From positions 558,001-622,000 of the forward strand of contig NZ_JACHYN010000001.1 of NCBI RefSeq assembly GCF_014192915.1: a stretch of DNA of 64,000 bases, written 5' to 3'. Below are positions 49,760 to 59,251 of this stretch, one piece after another. Each line of letters starts with the position of its first letter. Position 1 is the stretch's first letter. The translations under genes were made by a program, and so were the position numbers. This DNA comes from Azospirillum sp. OGB3. GTDB lineage: Bacteria; Pseudomonadota; Alphaproteobacteria; Azospirillales; Azospirillaceae. Below the pieces are notes generated by a model. The model had not been told where the DNA came from. It was given only the letters and a program-made list of their open reading frames with translations, and did no database searches.

Positions 49760-50545
49760 ATGGCCGACACCCGCCCCGCCCCCAAAGTGGGGCTGTTCGT
49801 CACCTGCCTCGTCGATGTCTACCGCCCGACGGTCGGCTTCGCCGCGGTGAAGCTGCTGGAGGACGCCGGCTGCACGGTCGAGGTGCCGGCCTCCCAGACC
49901 TGCTGCGGCCAGCCCGCCTTCAACGCGGGCGACCGCGCCACCGCCCGCGATCTCGCCCGCAGCACCATCGCCGCCTTCGAGGGGTTCGACCATGTGGTCG
50001 TCCCCTCCGGTTCCTGCGCCGGGCAGATCCGCAAGCATTATCCGGAGCTTCTGGCCGACGATCCGGCCTGGGCGGCGCGCGCCCGGCATCTGTCGGCGCG
50101 CACGCATGAATTGGTGTCCTTCCTGACCGACGTGCTGGGGGTGACGGACACCGGCGCACGCTACGACGGCACGATCACCTACCACGACAGCTGCTCCGGC
50201 CTGCGCGAGCTGGGCGTCAAGGAGCAGCCGCGCCGCCTGCTGGCCAAGGTCGAGGGGCTGACGCTGAACGAGCTTCCCGGGGCGGAGGTCTGCTGCGGCT
50301 TCGGCGGCACCTTCTGCGTCAAGTATCCGGACATCTCCAACCGCATGGTCGAGGCCAAGACCGCGGACATCGCGGGCACCAAGGCCGACACGCTGCTGGC
50401 CGGCGACATGGGCTGCCTGCTGAACATGGCCGGCAAGCTGAAGCGCGAGGGCTCCGCCGTCCGTGTCCGCCATGTCGCGGAGGTCCTGGCCGGCGTCACC
50501 GACACCCCTCCCATCGGTGAGCCCATAAAAGGTGGGAGGGCATAA
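49760..50545 (+). CDS. lldE: L-lactate dehydrogenase complex subunit LldE/LutA
   Basis: The 261-residue protein has two CCG domains (QTCCGQPAFNAG and AEVCCGFGGTF), the cysteine-rich motif of heterodisulfide reductase-like proteins. With LldF and LldG it oxidises L-lactate to pyruvate and feeds electrons to quinone. The ATG at 49760 follows a purine-rich AAGAAGAACAGGACACC. It is 4 bp from the next gene. Confidence 0.93.
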   Translation: MADTRPAPKVGLFVTCLVDVYRPTVGFAAVKLLEDAGCTVEVPASQTCCGQPAFNAGDRATARDLARSTIAAFEGFDHVVVPSGSCAGQIRKHYPELLADDPAWAARARHLSARTHELVSFLTDVLGVTDTGARYDGTITYHDSCSGLRELGVKEQPRRLLAKVEGLTLNELPGAEVCCGFGGTFCVKYPDISNRMVEAKTADIAGTKADTLLAGDMGCLLNMAGKLKREGSAVRVRHVAEVLAGVTDTPPIGEPIKGGRA

Positions 50546-50549
50546 CGCC

Positions 50550-51986
50550 ATGCAGCCGACCACCCACGCCTTCCCCGAAAACGCCCGCAAGGCGCTGAGC
50601 GACGAGCGGCTTCAGAAGGTCCTGGCCATCGCGCCGGCCGGTTTCGTCAACCGCCGCAAGCAGGCCGCCGACCGGCTGCCGGAGTTCGAGGATCTCCGCG
50701 ACCAGGGCCGCGACCTGAAGAACCACGTCCTGGCCAACCTCGACACCTATCTGGAGGCCTTCGAGGGCAAGGTCACCGAGCAGGGCGGCCATGTCCACTG
50801 GTGCCGCACCGACCAGGAGGCGCGCGACGCCATCCTGGGCATCTGCCGCAAGGTCGGGGCGAAGACCGTCACCAAGGGCAAGTCGATGATCTCCGAGGAA
50901 ATCGGGATCAACGACTACTTGGAGGCCAACGGCCTGACCCCCATCGAGACGGATCTGGGCGAATACATCATCCAGCTCCGCCGCGAGCCGCCCAGCCACA
51001 TCATCGCCCCGGCCTTCCACCTGTCCAAGGCGGACGTGGAGGGCACCTTCCGCCAGGCCCACACCGACCTGCCGGCGGACCGCGTGCTGGACGAGCCCAA
51101 GGTGCTGATCGCCGAGGCGCGGCAGGTGCTGCGCCGCAAGTTCCAGCAGGCCGACGTCGGCATCACCGGCGCCAACATCATGGTGGCGGAAACGGGCTCG
51201 ACCGTCATCGTCACCAACGAGGGCAACGGCGACCTGACGCAGATCCTGCCCCGCGTCCATGTGGTGATCGCCACCATCGACAAGGTGGTGCCGACGCTGG
51301 AGGACGCCGCCCTGGTGCTGCGCCTGCTGGCGCGCTCCGCGACGGGCCAAGAGGCGTCGGCCTACACAACCTTCTCCACCGGGCCGCGCCGCCCCGGCGA
51401 CCTCGACGGGCCGGAGGAGTTCCACGTCGTGCTGCTCGACAACGGGCGGTCGGCGCTGCTCGGCACCGAGTTCCAGGACGTGCTGCGCTGCATCCGCTGC
51501 GGCGCCTGCATGAACCACTGTCCCGTCTACGGATCGGTCGGCGGTCACGCCTACGGCTGGGTCTATCCGGGGCCGATCGGGTCGGTGATGCAGCCCGCGC
51601 TGCTGGGGGTGAAGGAGGCCGGGCACCTGCCCAACGCCTCGACCTTCTGCGGGCGGTGCGAGGCGGTCTGCCCGATGCGCATCCCCCTGCCCAAGATGAT
51701 GCGCCACTGGCGGGAAAAGGAGTTCGAGCAGAACCTCCAGCCCGCCGCCATGCGCCGGGGGCTGGCCCTGTGGGGCTGGTTCGCGCGGCGCCCGGCGCTC
51801 TACCACGCCGCCACCCGCATGGCGGTGCGGGCGCTGGGGATGCTGGGACGCGGCACGGGGCGCTTCGCCCGCCTGCCGCTGGCCCAGGGCTGGACGCGAC
51901 ACCGCGACATGCCGGCGCCGGAGGGCAGGACCTTCCAACAGATGTGGGCCGAGAAGAAAGCGGCCGAAAAGAAGGGGACGCGCTGA
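50550..51986 (+). CDS. lldF: L-lactate dehydrogenase complex iron-sulfur subunit LldF/LutB
   Basis: The 478-residue protein has an N-terminal LUD domain and a C-terminal ferredoxin-like region with two 4Fe-4S motifs, CIRCGACMNHCP and CGRCEAVCP. It carries electrons from lactate oxidation in the LldEFG complex. It starts 4 bp after lldE, with GGGAGGG upstream, and ends 2 bp before lldG. Confidence 0.95.
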   Translation: MQPTTHAFPENARKALSDERLQKVLAIAPAGFVNRRKQAADRLPEFEDLRDQGRDLKNHVLANLDTYLEAFEGKVTEQGGHVHWCRTDQEARDAILGICRKVGAKTVTKGKSMISEEIGINDYLEANGLTPIETDLGEYIIQLRREPPSHIIAPAFHLSKADVEGTFRQAHTDLPADRVLDEPKVLIAEARQVLRRKFQQADVGITGANIMVAETGSTVIVTNEGNGDLTQILPRVHVVIATIDKVVPTLEDAALVLRLLARSATGQEASAYTTFSTGPRRPGDLDGPEEFHVVLLDNGRSALLGTEFQDVLRCIRCGACMNHCPVYGSVGGHAYGWVYPGPIGSVMQPALLGVKEAGHLPNASTFCGRCEAVCPMRIPLPKMMRHWREKEFEQNLQPAAMRRGLALWGWFARRPALYHAATRMAVRALGMLGRGTGRFARLPLAQGWTRHRDMPAPEGRTFQQMWAEKKAAEKKGTR

Positions 51987-51988
51987 CC

Positions 51989-52675
51989 ATGGCCGACACC
52001 GGCTCCGCCCGCGCCCAGATCCTGGGCGGCATCCGCAAGGCGCTGAACTCCGCCGAAGGGTCCGAGGAGGCGCGCCAAAGGCTCGCCACCCACCCGCGCA
52101 ACCTGATCCCGGCCCGCGCCCAGCGTCCCCACGACGAGCAGGTCGAGCTGTTCGCCGCCATGGCGACGGAGGTGTCCGCCACCGTGGAGTTGCTGGGCGG
52201 GATGGAGGACGTGCCGGGGGCGGTGGCCGACTATCTGGCCGGGCTGAACCTGCCCGCCGAGCTCCGCGTCGCCCCGGACGCCGCCCTGGACGCCATCCCC
52301 TGGGACCGGCGCCCGACCCTGACCGTGACCAAGGGGCGCGCCCGCGACAGCGACGGCGCGTCGCTGACCGGCGCCTTCGCCGGGGTGGCGGAAACCGGCA
52401 CGCTGATGCTGCTGTCCGGAGCCGAGCGGCCGACCACGCTGAACTTCCTGCCCGACACCCACATCGTCGTGCTGAAGCGCGGCCAGATCGTCGGCACCAT
52501 GGAGGACGCCTGGGACCGGCTGCGTGCCGCCGGTGGAGAGGGTGGCGCAAACGGCGCCCTGCCCCGCACCGTCAACTTCATCACCGGGCCGTCGCGGACC
52601 GGCGACATCGAGATGCGGATCGAGCTGGGCGCCCACGGGCCGCGGCGTCTTCACATTCTGCTGGTGGAGGATTGA
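51989..52675 (+). CDS. lldG: L-lactate utilisation protein LldG/LutC
   Basis: The 228-residue LUD-domain protein has the GVAETGTLMLLSG and TVNFITGPSRTGDIEM segments of LutC. It completes the lactate-utilisation operon with lldE and lldF. No lactate permease or GntR regulator is adjacent. Confidence 0.93.
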   Translation: MADTGSARAQILGGIRKALNSAEGSEEARQRLATHPRNLIPARAQRPHDEQVELFAAMATEVSATVELLGGMEDVPGAVADYLAGLNLPAELRVAPDAALDAIPWDRRPTLTVTKGRARDSDGASLTGAFAGVAETGTLMLLSGAERPTTLNFLPDTHIVVLKRGQIVGTMEDAWDRLRAAGGEGGANGALPRTVNFITGPSRTGDIEMRIELGAHGPRRLHILLVED

Positions 52676-52797
52676 CACGGTTGAGCGTTCAAGGGTTTAT
52701 CGGAGCGTTGTCCGTGCCGGAACCCCTGTTTCACCGTGTTTGATCCGCCCTGCCCTTCGACCCGCGCGCCCGGACGGGCCGCGCCGAGGTTCCTGCG

Positions 52798-53370
52798 ATG
52801 AGCCGCCGCCGCTCGGTCTCCACCGAGGAACGGCGGCTGTGGCGGATCGCCATGCGCGACGCGGAGCCGATGCCGGGCCGGACCATCGAGGACCCCGATC
52901 CCCCCACCGCTTCCGCGGGCGAGCCGGAACCGGTCGCCACCACCGCCTCCCCGCCCCCCACCTTGCCGCCGCGCGGCGGCGTGCCGAAAGGCGGGCGCCC
53001 GTCGCAGCCGCCGCTGAAGGTCGGCAACCTCGACAACATCGACCGCCGCACCGCCGACCGCTTCGCGCGCGGCGAGATGGAGATCGACGGGCGCATCGAC
53101 CTGCACGGGATGAGTCAGGCCCAGGCCCATGGCGCCCTGTCCGGCTTCGTCCACCGCGCCTGGCACGAGGGGCGGCGCTGCGTGCTGGTCATCACCGGCA
53201 AGGGCACCTACACCGGCGGGGCCGGCGTGCTGCGCCAGTCGGTGCCGCGCTGGCTGGCCGACGCCGCCCTGCGCCCGATGGTGCTGGCGGTGCGCCCGGC
53301 GCAGCCCCGCCACGGTGGCGAGGGGGCGCTGTACGTCCTCGTCAAGCGGCGGCGCGACCATCACCGATAG
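52798..53370 (+). CDS. Smr-domain protein
   Basis: The 190-residue protein has a disordered, Pro-rich N-terminal half and a C-terminal Smr domain (about residues 98-185), with IDLHGMSQAQAHGALSGFV and VITGKGTYT. Smr domains nick or cleave nucleic acids in several families. It lies 12 bp upstream of the XRE gene, so the two are likely co-transcribed. Confidence 0.88.
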   Translation: MSRRRSVSTEERRLWRIAMRDAEPMPGRTIEDPDPPTASAGEPEPVATTASPPPTLPPRGGVPKGGRPSQPPLKVGNLDNIDRRTADRFARGEMEIDGRIDLHGMSQAQAHGALSGFVHRAWHEGRRCVLVITGKGTYTGGAGVLRQSVPRWLADAALRPMVLAVRPAQPRHGGEGALYVLVKRRRDHHR

Positions 53371-53382
53371 GACGGGGCCGCC

Positions 53383-53787
53383 ATGACACCCTTCGGCGAA
53401 CGGGTCCGCGCGCTGCGCGAGGGCAAGAGCGTGACGCTCAAGCAGATGGCGGCCGACCTGCACATCTCCTCGGCCTATCTGTCGGCGCTGGAGCACGGCA
53501 AGCGGGGCCAGCCCTCCGCCCAGCTCGTCCGGCAGATCTGCGCCTATTTCGGCATCATCTGGGACGAGGCGGAGGAGCTTGAGCGGCTGGCCGCCCTGTC
53601 CCACCCGCGGGTGACGGTGGACACCGCCGGGCTCAACCCGAAGGCGACCGAGCTGGCCAACCGTCTGGCCGAGCGCATCCACGACCTGGACGACGGGACG
53701 CTGGACCGGCTGCTGCTGCTGCTGGACGAGGCGCCGGCCCGCGGCGGTGCGGCGGTACGGCGGCGGGCAGCGGTGCGGCGGCGCTAG
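53383..53787 (+). CDS. XRE-family helix-turn-helix regulator
   Basis: The 134-residue protein has a Cro/C1 HTH (residues 5-60), with VTLKQMAADLHISSAYLSALEHG, then a helical region and an Arg-rich C-terminus. It follows the Smr gene by 12 bp. Its regulatory target is unknown. Confidence 0.85.
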   Translation: MTPFGERVRALREGKSVTLKQMAADLHISSAYLSALEHGKRGQPSAQLVRQICAYFGIIWDEAEELERLAALSHPRVTVDTAGLNPKATELANRLAERIHDLDDGTLDRLLLLLDEAPARGGAAVRRRAAVRRR

Positions 53788-53953
53788 AACCGTCGGCGGG
53801 AGCGTCGCAACGCCCTGATTTGCCTTGTGGGTTAATCGGTCGCACCTTCGGCGTTGGCAACCGGACGTTTCGCGTTCGCTTTCGCCGCGGCGAATCCCGT
53901 ACCATCCCCTCCGGGATGCCCCGCATCCAGGCTTGACCAGACGGGATTATCAC

Positions 53954-55495
53954 ATGACCGCCGAGGTCGGGTCCGTCATGCCGGGGGACGGCGTTACGGA
54001 CGCCCTGTTCCGCACCATCTTCGACGGCGCGTCGGTCGGCATGCTCGTGGCCGGGCCGGACGGGCGCATTCTCGCCGCCAACCCCGCCTTCGCCCGCAGC
54101 CTGGGATACCGGCCGCTAGACATGGCCGGGCGGCATCTGGCCGACGTCACCCATCCGGAGGACTGGGCCTGGGAAAGCCTGCGCTTCGGCCGGGTGGTGC
54201 GGGGCGAAGCGGCGCCCGCCCCCTTCGAAAAGCGGTTCCTGCGCGCCGACGGCGGGGTGATGCGCGCCGCCATGCGCCCGTCCTGCCTGCACGGGCCAGA
54301 CGGGCGGGTGCGGGCGCTGGCCGCGGTGATGGAGGACGTGACGACCGCCCGCGCCGCCGACGAGGAACTCCAGCGCAGCGAGGCGCGCAACCGCGCCATC
54401 GTGGAACAGGCGGTCGAAACCATCCTGACCGTGGACGCCCGCGGTGTCATCCTGGCCGCCAACCAGGCGGCGGAACTGCTTCTCGGCTACAGCCCGGACG
54501 AGCTGACCGGTCGGCACATCGCCGTCCTGATGCCGCCGGAGGAGGCCGTGCAGCACGGTGCCTACATGCGCCGTTACAAGGAAAACGGGGTGCGGCAGGT
54601 CATCGGCGTCGGGCGGGAGGTGACCGTCCTGCGGCGGGACGGCACCGCCATGGTCGTCTGGCTGTCCCTGTCGGAGATCGATCTGCCGGGATTCCATGTC
54701 TTCGTCGCGATGCTGCGCGACCTCAGCGCCTTCAAGGCGGCCGAACAGGCGCTGATCGAGGCCAAGGAGGCGGCGGAGCTGGCCAACCGCGCCAAGACCG
54801 CCTTCCTTTCCAACATGAGCCACGAGCTGCGCACCCCGCTGAACGGCATCCTGGGCTTCGCCGACGTGATCCACCAGCAGATGCTGGGGTCGCTGGAAAA
54901 CCCCATGTACGTCAACTTCGCGGCGGAGATCAAACGGTCGGGCGAGCTGCTGCTGGCCAACATCAACGACCTGCTGGAGATGGCCACCATCGAGGCCGGT
55001 CAGGTCGATCTGGAGGAGGCGCTCTGCGACTTCCGCGACGTGGTGGTGTCCTGCGTCCGTCTGGTCGCCAAGCGGGCGGAGCGCGGCAAGCTGCACGTCG
55101 AGGCCGACATCGCCAGCGAGCTGCCGCCCCTGCTGGCCGACCCGCGGGCGCTGAAGCAGGTGCTGCTGCATCTCCTGTCCAACGCCATCAAGTTCACACC
55201 GGAAGGCGGGCGCGTCGGCGTGTCGGCCCGCGTGGATTCCACGGGCGCCCTGGTCGCCGAGGTGTTCGACAGCGGCGTCGGCATCCCGGAGGACCGGCTG
55301 GAGACCGTCTTCCAGCCCTTCTTCCAGGGCGATTCTTCGCTGGCCCGCCGGTTCGAGGGGATCGGGCTGGGCCTGTCCATCGCCAAGTCGCTGGTGGAGC
55401 GGCACGGCGGCCGGCTGGAGATCCGCTCGCTGGAGGGGGCCGGCACGTCGGTCGTCATCCACCTGCCGAAGGACCGCTTCCTGACCGATTGGTGA
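53954..55495 (+). CDS. PAS-domain sensor histidine kinase
   Basis: The 513-residue protein has two PAS domains (about residues 18-135 and 150-270), a HisKA domain with H290 in MSHELRTPLNG, and an ATPase domain with DSGVGIPEDRL and GIGLGLSIAKSL. No transmembrane segment is evident, so it is probably cytosolic. No response regulator is beside it, so it is an orphan kinase. The 3' end overlaps the ABC-F gene by 41 bp. Confidence 0.94.
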   Translation: MTAEVGSVMPGDGVTDALFRTIFDGASVGMLVAGPDGRILAANPAFARSLGYRPLDMAGRHLADVTHPEDWAWESLRFGRVVRGEAAPAPFEKRFLRADGGVMRAAMRPSCLHGPDGRVRALAAVMEDVTTARAADEELQRSEARNRAIVEQAVETILTVDARGVILAANQAAELLLGYSPDELTGRHIAVLMPPEEAVQHGAYMRRYKENGVRQVIGVGREVTVLRRDGTAMVVWLSLSEIDLPGFHVFVAMLRDLSAFKAAEQALIEAKEAAELANRAKTAFLSNMSHELRTPLNGILGFADVIHQQMLGSLENPMYVNFAAEIKRSGELLLANINDLLEMATIEAGQVDLEEALCDFRDVVVSCVRLVAKRAERGKLHVEADIASELPPLLADPRALKQVLLHLLSNAIKFTPEGGRVGVSARVDSTGALVAEVFDSGVGIPEDRLETVFQPFFQGDSSLARRFEGIGLGLSIAKSLVERHGGRLEIRSLEGAGTSVVIHLPKDRFLTDW

Positions 55496-57083
55496 GGTCC
55501 AGCCGGCGCGTTATGCCGATGGCGTCGAGGAAGGCCTCGTCGTGGCTGACCACGAGCAGCGCCCCGTCATAGGCGCGCAGCCCGGCTTCCACGGCCTCGA
55601 TGGAGTCGATGTCCAGGTGGTTGGTCGGCTCGTCCAGGATCAGGAGGGGCGGAGGAACGGCGCCGCCGAGGACGCAGGCGAGGCCGGCGCGCAACGTCTG
55701 CCCGCCGCTGAGGATCGAGACGCGTTGCAATGCGGCGTCGGCGCGGAACATGAAGCGGGCCAGCGACGCCCGGCAGGCGTTCTCCCCTTCCCGCGGGTTG
55801 AGGCGCCGGAAATTCTCCAGGATCGTCTCCGACGGATCGAGAAGGCTCACCCGCTGATCGAGCATGACGGCGCCGGCAACGACGCGGACCGTCCCGGACC
55901 ACGGGGTGCGATGGCCGGCGACGAGTCCCAGCAGCGTCGTCTTGCCCGACCCGTTGGGTCCGGTGACGGCGACGCGCTCCGGCCCGGTGATGGTGAGGGA
56001 CAGGTCGCGGACGACCGGCCTTCCCGCTTCATAGCCGGCGGTGACGCCGTCGAGCGCCAGCACGGTCCGGCCGGGCGGAAGGCCGGTGGGCGGCAGCACG
56101 ACCGACAACGGCTGAAGGACTTCGATGCGCGCGCGGGCGGCGGCCACGGCGTCGAGCGCGTCGGCCTTCTGCTGCGTGGCGCGGCGGGCGTTGTCGCCGC
56201 CGGTGGCCTCGCTGCGCTCCTTCCGGCCGCCGAGGAGGATGCGCGGCAGGTCGCCTTTCGCCGCCTTCCGCTGGCCCGCCCGGTCCTTGCGCGCCTTGCG
56301 TTCGGCGGTGGCCTGCGCCGTCCGGGCTGCCTCCGCCACGCGTTTCTCGGCATCCGCCAGATCGTGGCGGGCGGCGTCGAGGGCCAGCGCCCGGGCGGCG
56401 CGGTAATGGCTCCAGTTTCCGCCGTAGCGGGTGGCGCCGAGGGAGGTCAGCTCGACGATGGCGTCCATGCGGTCGAGCAGGTTCCGGTCGTGGCTGACCA
56501 CTACCGCCCCGGCCCGCCAGGAAGCCAGAAGCCCGATGACCGCCTCCCGCCCCTCGTGGTCGAGATCGTTGGTCGGCTCGTCCAGCAGCAGGACGTCGGG
56601 CTCCGGGAAGATCGCCGCCGCCAAGGCGGCGCGCGTGCGCTGCCCGCCGGACAGGCGGGTCAGCGGCGTCTCGGGCTCCGCGTCCAGACCCACCCGGCCG
56701 AGCGCCGACCGGATGCGGCCCTCCAGCGTCCAATCCACCTCGGCCAGCGCGTCAATGTCCGCATCGCCCCGCTCGGCGCGGCGCAGCAGATCCAGCATGG
56801 CGGTCGCGCCGAACAGGCCGGCGACCGTGTCGTCCGGCCTCACCGACAGGTTTTGATTCAGGAGTCCCAGGCTGCCGCGGACGGACACCGTTCCGGATTG
56901 CGGACGCAGCGCGCCCGTCATCAGCTTGAGAAGAGTCGATTTCCCGGTGCCGTTGCGTCCGACGAGCCCGGTCCGTTCAAGGCCGAACCCCAGGCTGATG
57001 TCGGATAGGACGGGACGCCCGTCAGGCGTGGACCAGGAGAGGTTCGCCAGGGTGATGGCGGGCGGTGTGATGGAAGCAGGCAT
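55455..57083 (-). CDS. ABC-F family ATPase
   Basis: The 542-residue protein has two ABC domains: Walker A GRNGTGKST and GPNGSGKTT, with signatures LSGGQRTRAALAAAI and LSGGQTLRAGLACVL. A basic Lys/Arg-rich linker joins them, as in ribosome-associated ABC-F proteins. No transmembrane domain is present. It could be a translation factor or an antibiotic-protection factor; the sequence does not decide. It overlaps the convergent histidine kinase gene by 41 bp. Confidence 0.9.
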   Translation of the reverse strand: MPASITPPAITLANLSWSTPDGRPVLSDISLGFGLERTGLVGRNGTGKSTLLKLMTGALRPQSGTVSVRGSLGLLNQNLSVRPDDTVAGLFGATAMLDLLRRAERGDADIDALAEVDWTLEGRIRSALGRVGLDAEPETPLTRLSGGQRTRAALAAAIFPEPDVLLLDEPTNDLDHEGREAVIGLLASWRAGAVVVSHDRNLLDRMDAIVELTSLGATRYGGNWSHYRAARALALDAARHDLADAEKRVAEAARTAQATAERKARKDRAGQRKAAKGDLPRILLGGRKERSEATGGDNARRATQQKADALDAVAAARARIEVLQPLSVVLPPTGLPPGRTVLALDGVTAGYEAGRPVVRDLSLTITGPERVAVTGPNGSGKTTLLGLVAGHRTPWSGTVRVVAGAVMLDQRVSLLDPSETILENFRRLNPREGENACRASLARFMFRADAALQRVSILSGGQTLRAGLACVLGGAVPPPLLILDEPTNHLDIDSIEAVEAGLRAYDGALLVVSHDEAFLDAIGITRRLDLTNRSGSGPSAGG

Positions 57084-57212
57084 GGACGCGGATTTCCCCG
57101 AAGACGAAACGAACGGACGTTGCGGTCGGGTTGAAATCCATCGGTCTGCGCATCCTGCCGTGGTGAGACGCCGACCATCCTAAGGCCAGCCGGGCCGCCG
57201 ATCAAGGCGGGC

Positions 57213-57247
57213 GAGGAAAAGCGCCGCGGGGGACTACCCCGCGGCGC
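57213..57247 (-). terminator. hslU terminator
   Basis: GCGCCGCGGGG (57221-57231) and CCCCGCGGCGC (57237-57247) form an 11-bp stem around GACTA. On the minus strand TTTTCCTC follows. It is just after the hslU stop. Confidence 0.8.
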
Positions 57248-57258
57248 CGCGTGTTGCC

Positions 57259-58596
57259 TTACAGAATGAACTTCGACAGGTCGGCGTTCTTGGCGAGGCC
57301 GCCGACCTGGGCGCGGACGGTCTCCGCGTCGATGGTCACGGTCTGGCCGGCCTTGTCGCTGGCGGTGAAGCTGATGTCCTCCAGCAACCGCTCCAGCACG
57401 GTGTGCAGGCGCCGCGCCCCGATGTTCTCCACCGTCGCGTTGATCTCGGTGGCGAGGCGGGCCAGCTCGTCGATGGCGTCGTCGGTGAAGACGAGATCGA
57501 CCTCCTCGGTCTTCAGAAGGGCCTTGTACTGCTTGATCAGGCTGGCTTCCGGCTCGGTCAGGATGCGGCGGAAATCCTCCTGCTCCAGAGCCTTCAGCTC
57601 GACGCGGATCGGCAGGCGGCCCTGCAGCTCGGGCAGCAGGTCCGACGGCTTGGACAGGTGGAAGGCGCCCGACGCGATGAACAGGATGTGGTCGGTCTTC
57701 ACCGCGCCATGCTTGGTGCTGACGGTCGTGCCCTCGATCAGCGGCAGCAGGTCGCGCTGCACGCCCTCGCGGCTGACGTCGGCGCCGCCCTTGTAGTCGG
57801 AGCGGGCGGAGATCTTGTCGATCTCGTCGAGGAAGACGATGCCGTTCTGCTCCACCGCCTGGATCGCTTCCGACACGACCTTTTCCTGGTCGAGAAGCTT
57901 GTCCGACTCTTCCGCCATCAGGACGGTGTAGCTCTCGGCGACGGACATGCGCCGGGACTTGGTGCGCCCGCCCATCGCCTTGCCGAAGATGTCGTTCAGG
58001 TTGAGCATGCCCATCTGGGCGCCCGGCATGCCGGGGATGTCGAAGGTCGGCAGGCCGCCGGCGGTGTCGGCCACCTGGATTTCGATCTCGCGGTCGTTCA
58101 GCGTGCCTTCGCGCAGCATCTTGCGGAACTTCTGCCGCGTCTCCGGGCTGGCGTTCTCGCCGCACAGCGCGTCGACCACGCGCTCCTCGGCGCGCAGCTC
58201 GGCCTTGGCGGCGACCTCCTTGCGCAGCCGCTCCTTGGTCAAGCCGATGGCGGCCTCCACCAGGTCGCGGACGATCTGCTCGACGTCGCGGCCGACATAG
58301 CCGACCTCGGTGAACTTGGTCGCCTCGACCTTCAGGAAGGGCGCCTGCGCCAGCTTCGCCAAGCGGCGGGCGATCTCCGTCTTGCCGACGCCGGTCGGGC
58401 CGATCATCAGGATGTTCTTGGGCAGAACCTCCTCGCGCAGCCCTTCGGGGAGCTGCTGGCGGCGCCAGCGGTTGCGCAGCGCGATGGCGACCGCGCGCTT
58501 GGCCTCGTGCTGGCCGACGATGTAGCGGTCGAGCTCGGAAACGATCTCGCGCGGGCTGAAGGCGGCGGTGGCGGCGGCGATGCTGGGGGCGGACAT
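57259..58596 (-). CDS. hslU: ATP-dependent protease ATPase subunit HslU
   Basis: HslU is the AAA+ unfoldase of the HslUV protease. The 445-residue protein has Walker [16 protein letters not shown], Walker B IVFLDEID, and a C-terminal sensor/docking segment ending in LSKFIL. The ATG at 58596 gives the usual [13 protein letters not shown] start. It lies 22 bp downstream of hslV and is followed by a strong terminator. Confidence 0.97.
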   Translation of the reverse strand: MSAPSIAAATAAFSPREIVSELDRYIVGQHEAKRAVAIALRNRWRRQQLPEGLREEVLPKNILMIGPTGVGKTEIARRLAKLAQAPFLKVEATKFTEVGYVGRDVEQIVRDLVEAAIGLTKERLRKEVAAKAELRAEERVVDALCGENASPETRQKFRKMLREGTLNDREIEIQVADTAGGLPTFDIPGMPGAQMGMLNLNDIFGKAMGGRTKSRRMSVAESYTVLMAEESDKLLDQEKVVSEAIQAVEQNGIVFLDEIDKISARSDYKGGADVSREGVQRDLLPLIEGTTVSTKHGAVKTDHILFIASGAFHLSKPSDLLPELQGRLPIRVELKALEQEDFRRILTEPEASLIKQYKALLKTEEVDLVFTDDAIDELARLATEINATVENIGARRLHTVLERLLEDISFTASDKAGQTVTIDAETVRAQVGGLAKNADLSKFIL

Positions 58597-58618
58597 GGCG
58601 TGGGACCCGGTCTGAGGG

Positions 58619-59167
58619 TTAGAGCTTTTCAAGCGTGACGTTCTCGTTGGTGTAGACGCAGATGCCGGCGGCGATCTTCATCGCCTTGCGGGCCACGGCC
58701 TCCGCGTCCAGACCATCGACGTCGACCAGCGCGCGCGCCGCCGACAGGGCGTAGGCACCGCCGGAGCCGATGCCGATCAGCCCGTCCTCCGGCTCCAGCA
58801 CGTCGCCGTTGCCGGTCAGGATCAGGCTGACGTTGCGGTCGGCCACGGCCATCATGGCCTCCAGCCGGCGCAGATAGCGGTCGGTGCGCCAGTCCTTGGC
58901 CATCTCCACGCAGGCGCGCAGGAGCTGGCCGGGGTGCTTCTCCAGCTTGGTCTCCAGCCGCTCGAACAGGGTCAGCGCGTCGGCGGTGGCGCCGGCGAAG
59001 CCGCCCATCACCGTGCCGCCGGCGAGCCAGCGCACCTTGCGGGCATTCGATTTCATGACCGTCTGGCCGACGGACACCTGGCCGTCGCCGGCAATGACCA
59101 CCTGCCCGTTCTTGCGGACCGAGAGGATGGTGGTGCCGTGCCACTGGATGGGATCGTGGGAAGTCAT
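58619..59167 (-). CDS. hslV: ATP-dependent protease peptidase subunit HslV
   Basis: HslV is the proteasome-like threonine peptidase partner of HslU. The 182-residue protein has [20 protein letters not shown], in which processing exposes the catalytic Thr, and [11 protein letters not shown]. It lies 22 bp upstream of hslU. The 3' end of the lipoprotein gene lies 84 bp upstream. Confidence 0.97.
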   Translation of the reverse strand: MTSHDPIQWHGTTILSVRKNGQVVIAGDGQVSVGQTVMKSNARKVRWLAGGTVMGGFAGATADALTLFERLETKLEKHPGQLLRACVEMAKDWRTDRYLRRLEAMMAVADRNVSLILTGNGDVLEPEDGLIGIGSGGAYALSAARALVDVDGLDAEAVARKAMKIAAGICVYTNENVTLEKL

Positions 59168-59251
59168 CGGGACCGTGGTCTAAGGAAGAGGCGCCCGTGC
59201 CCGAACGGCCCGGCGTGATGCCGGCCGACATAGGCACATCGGAACACGGGT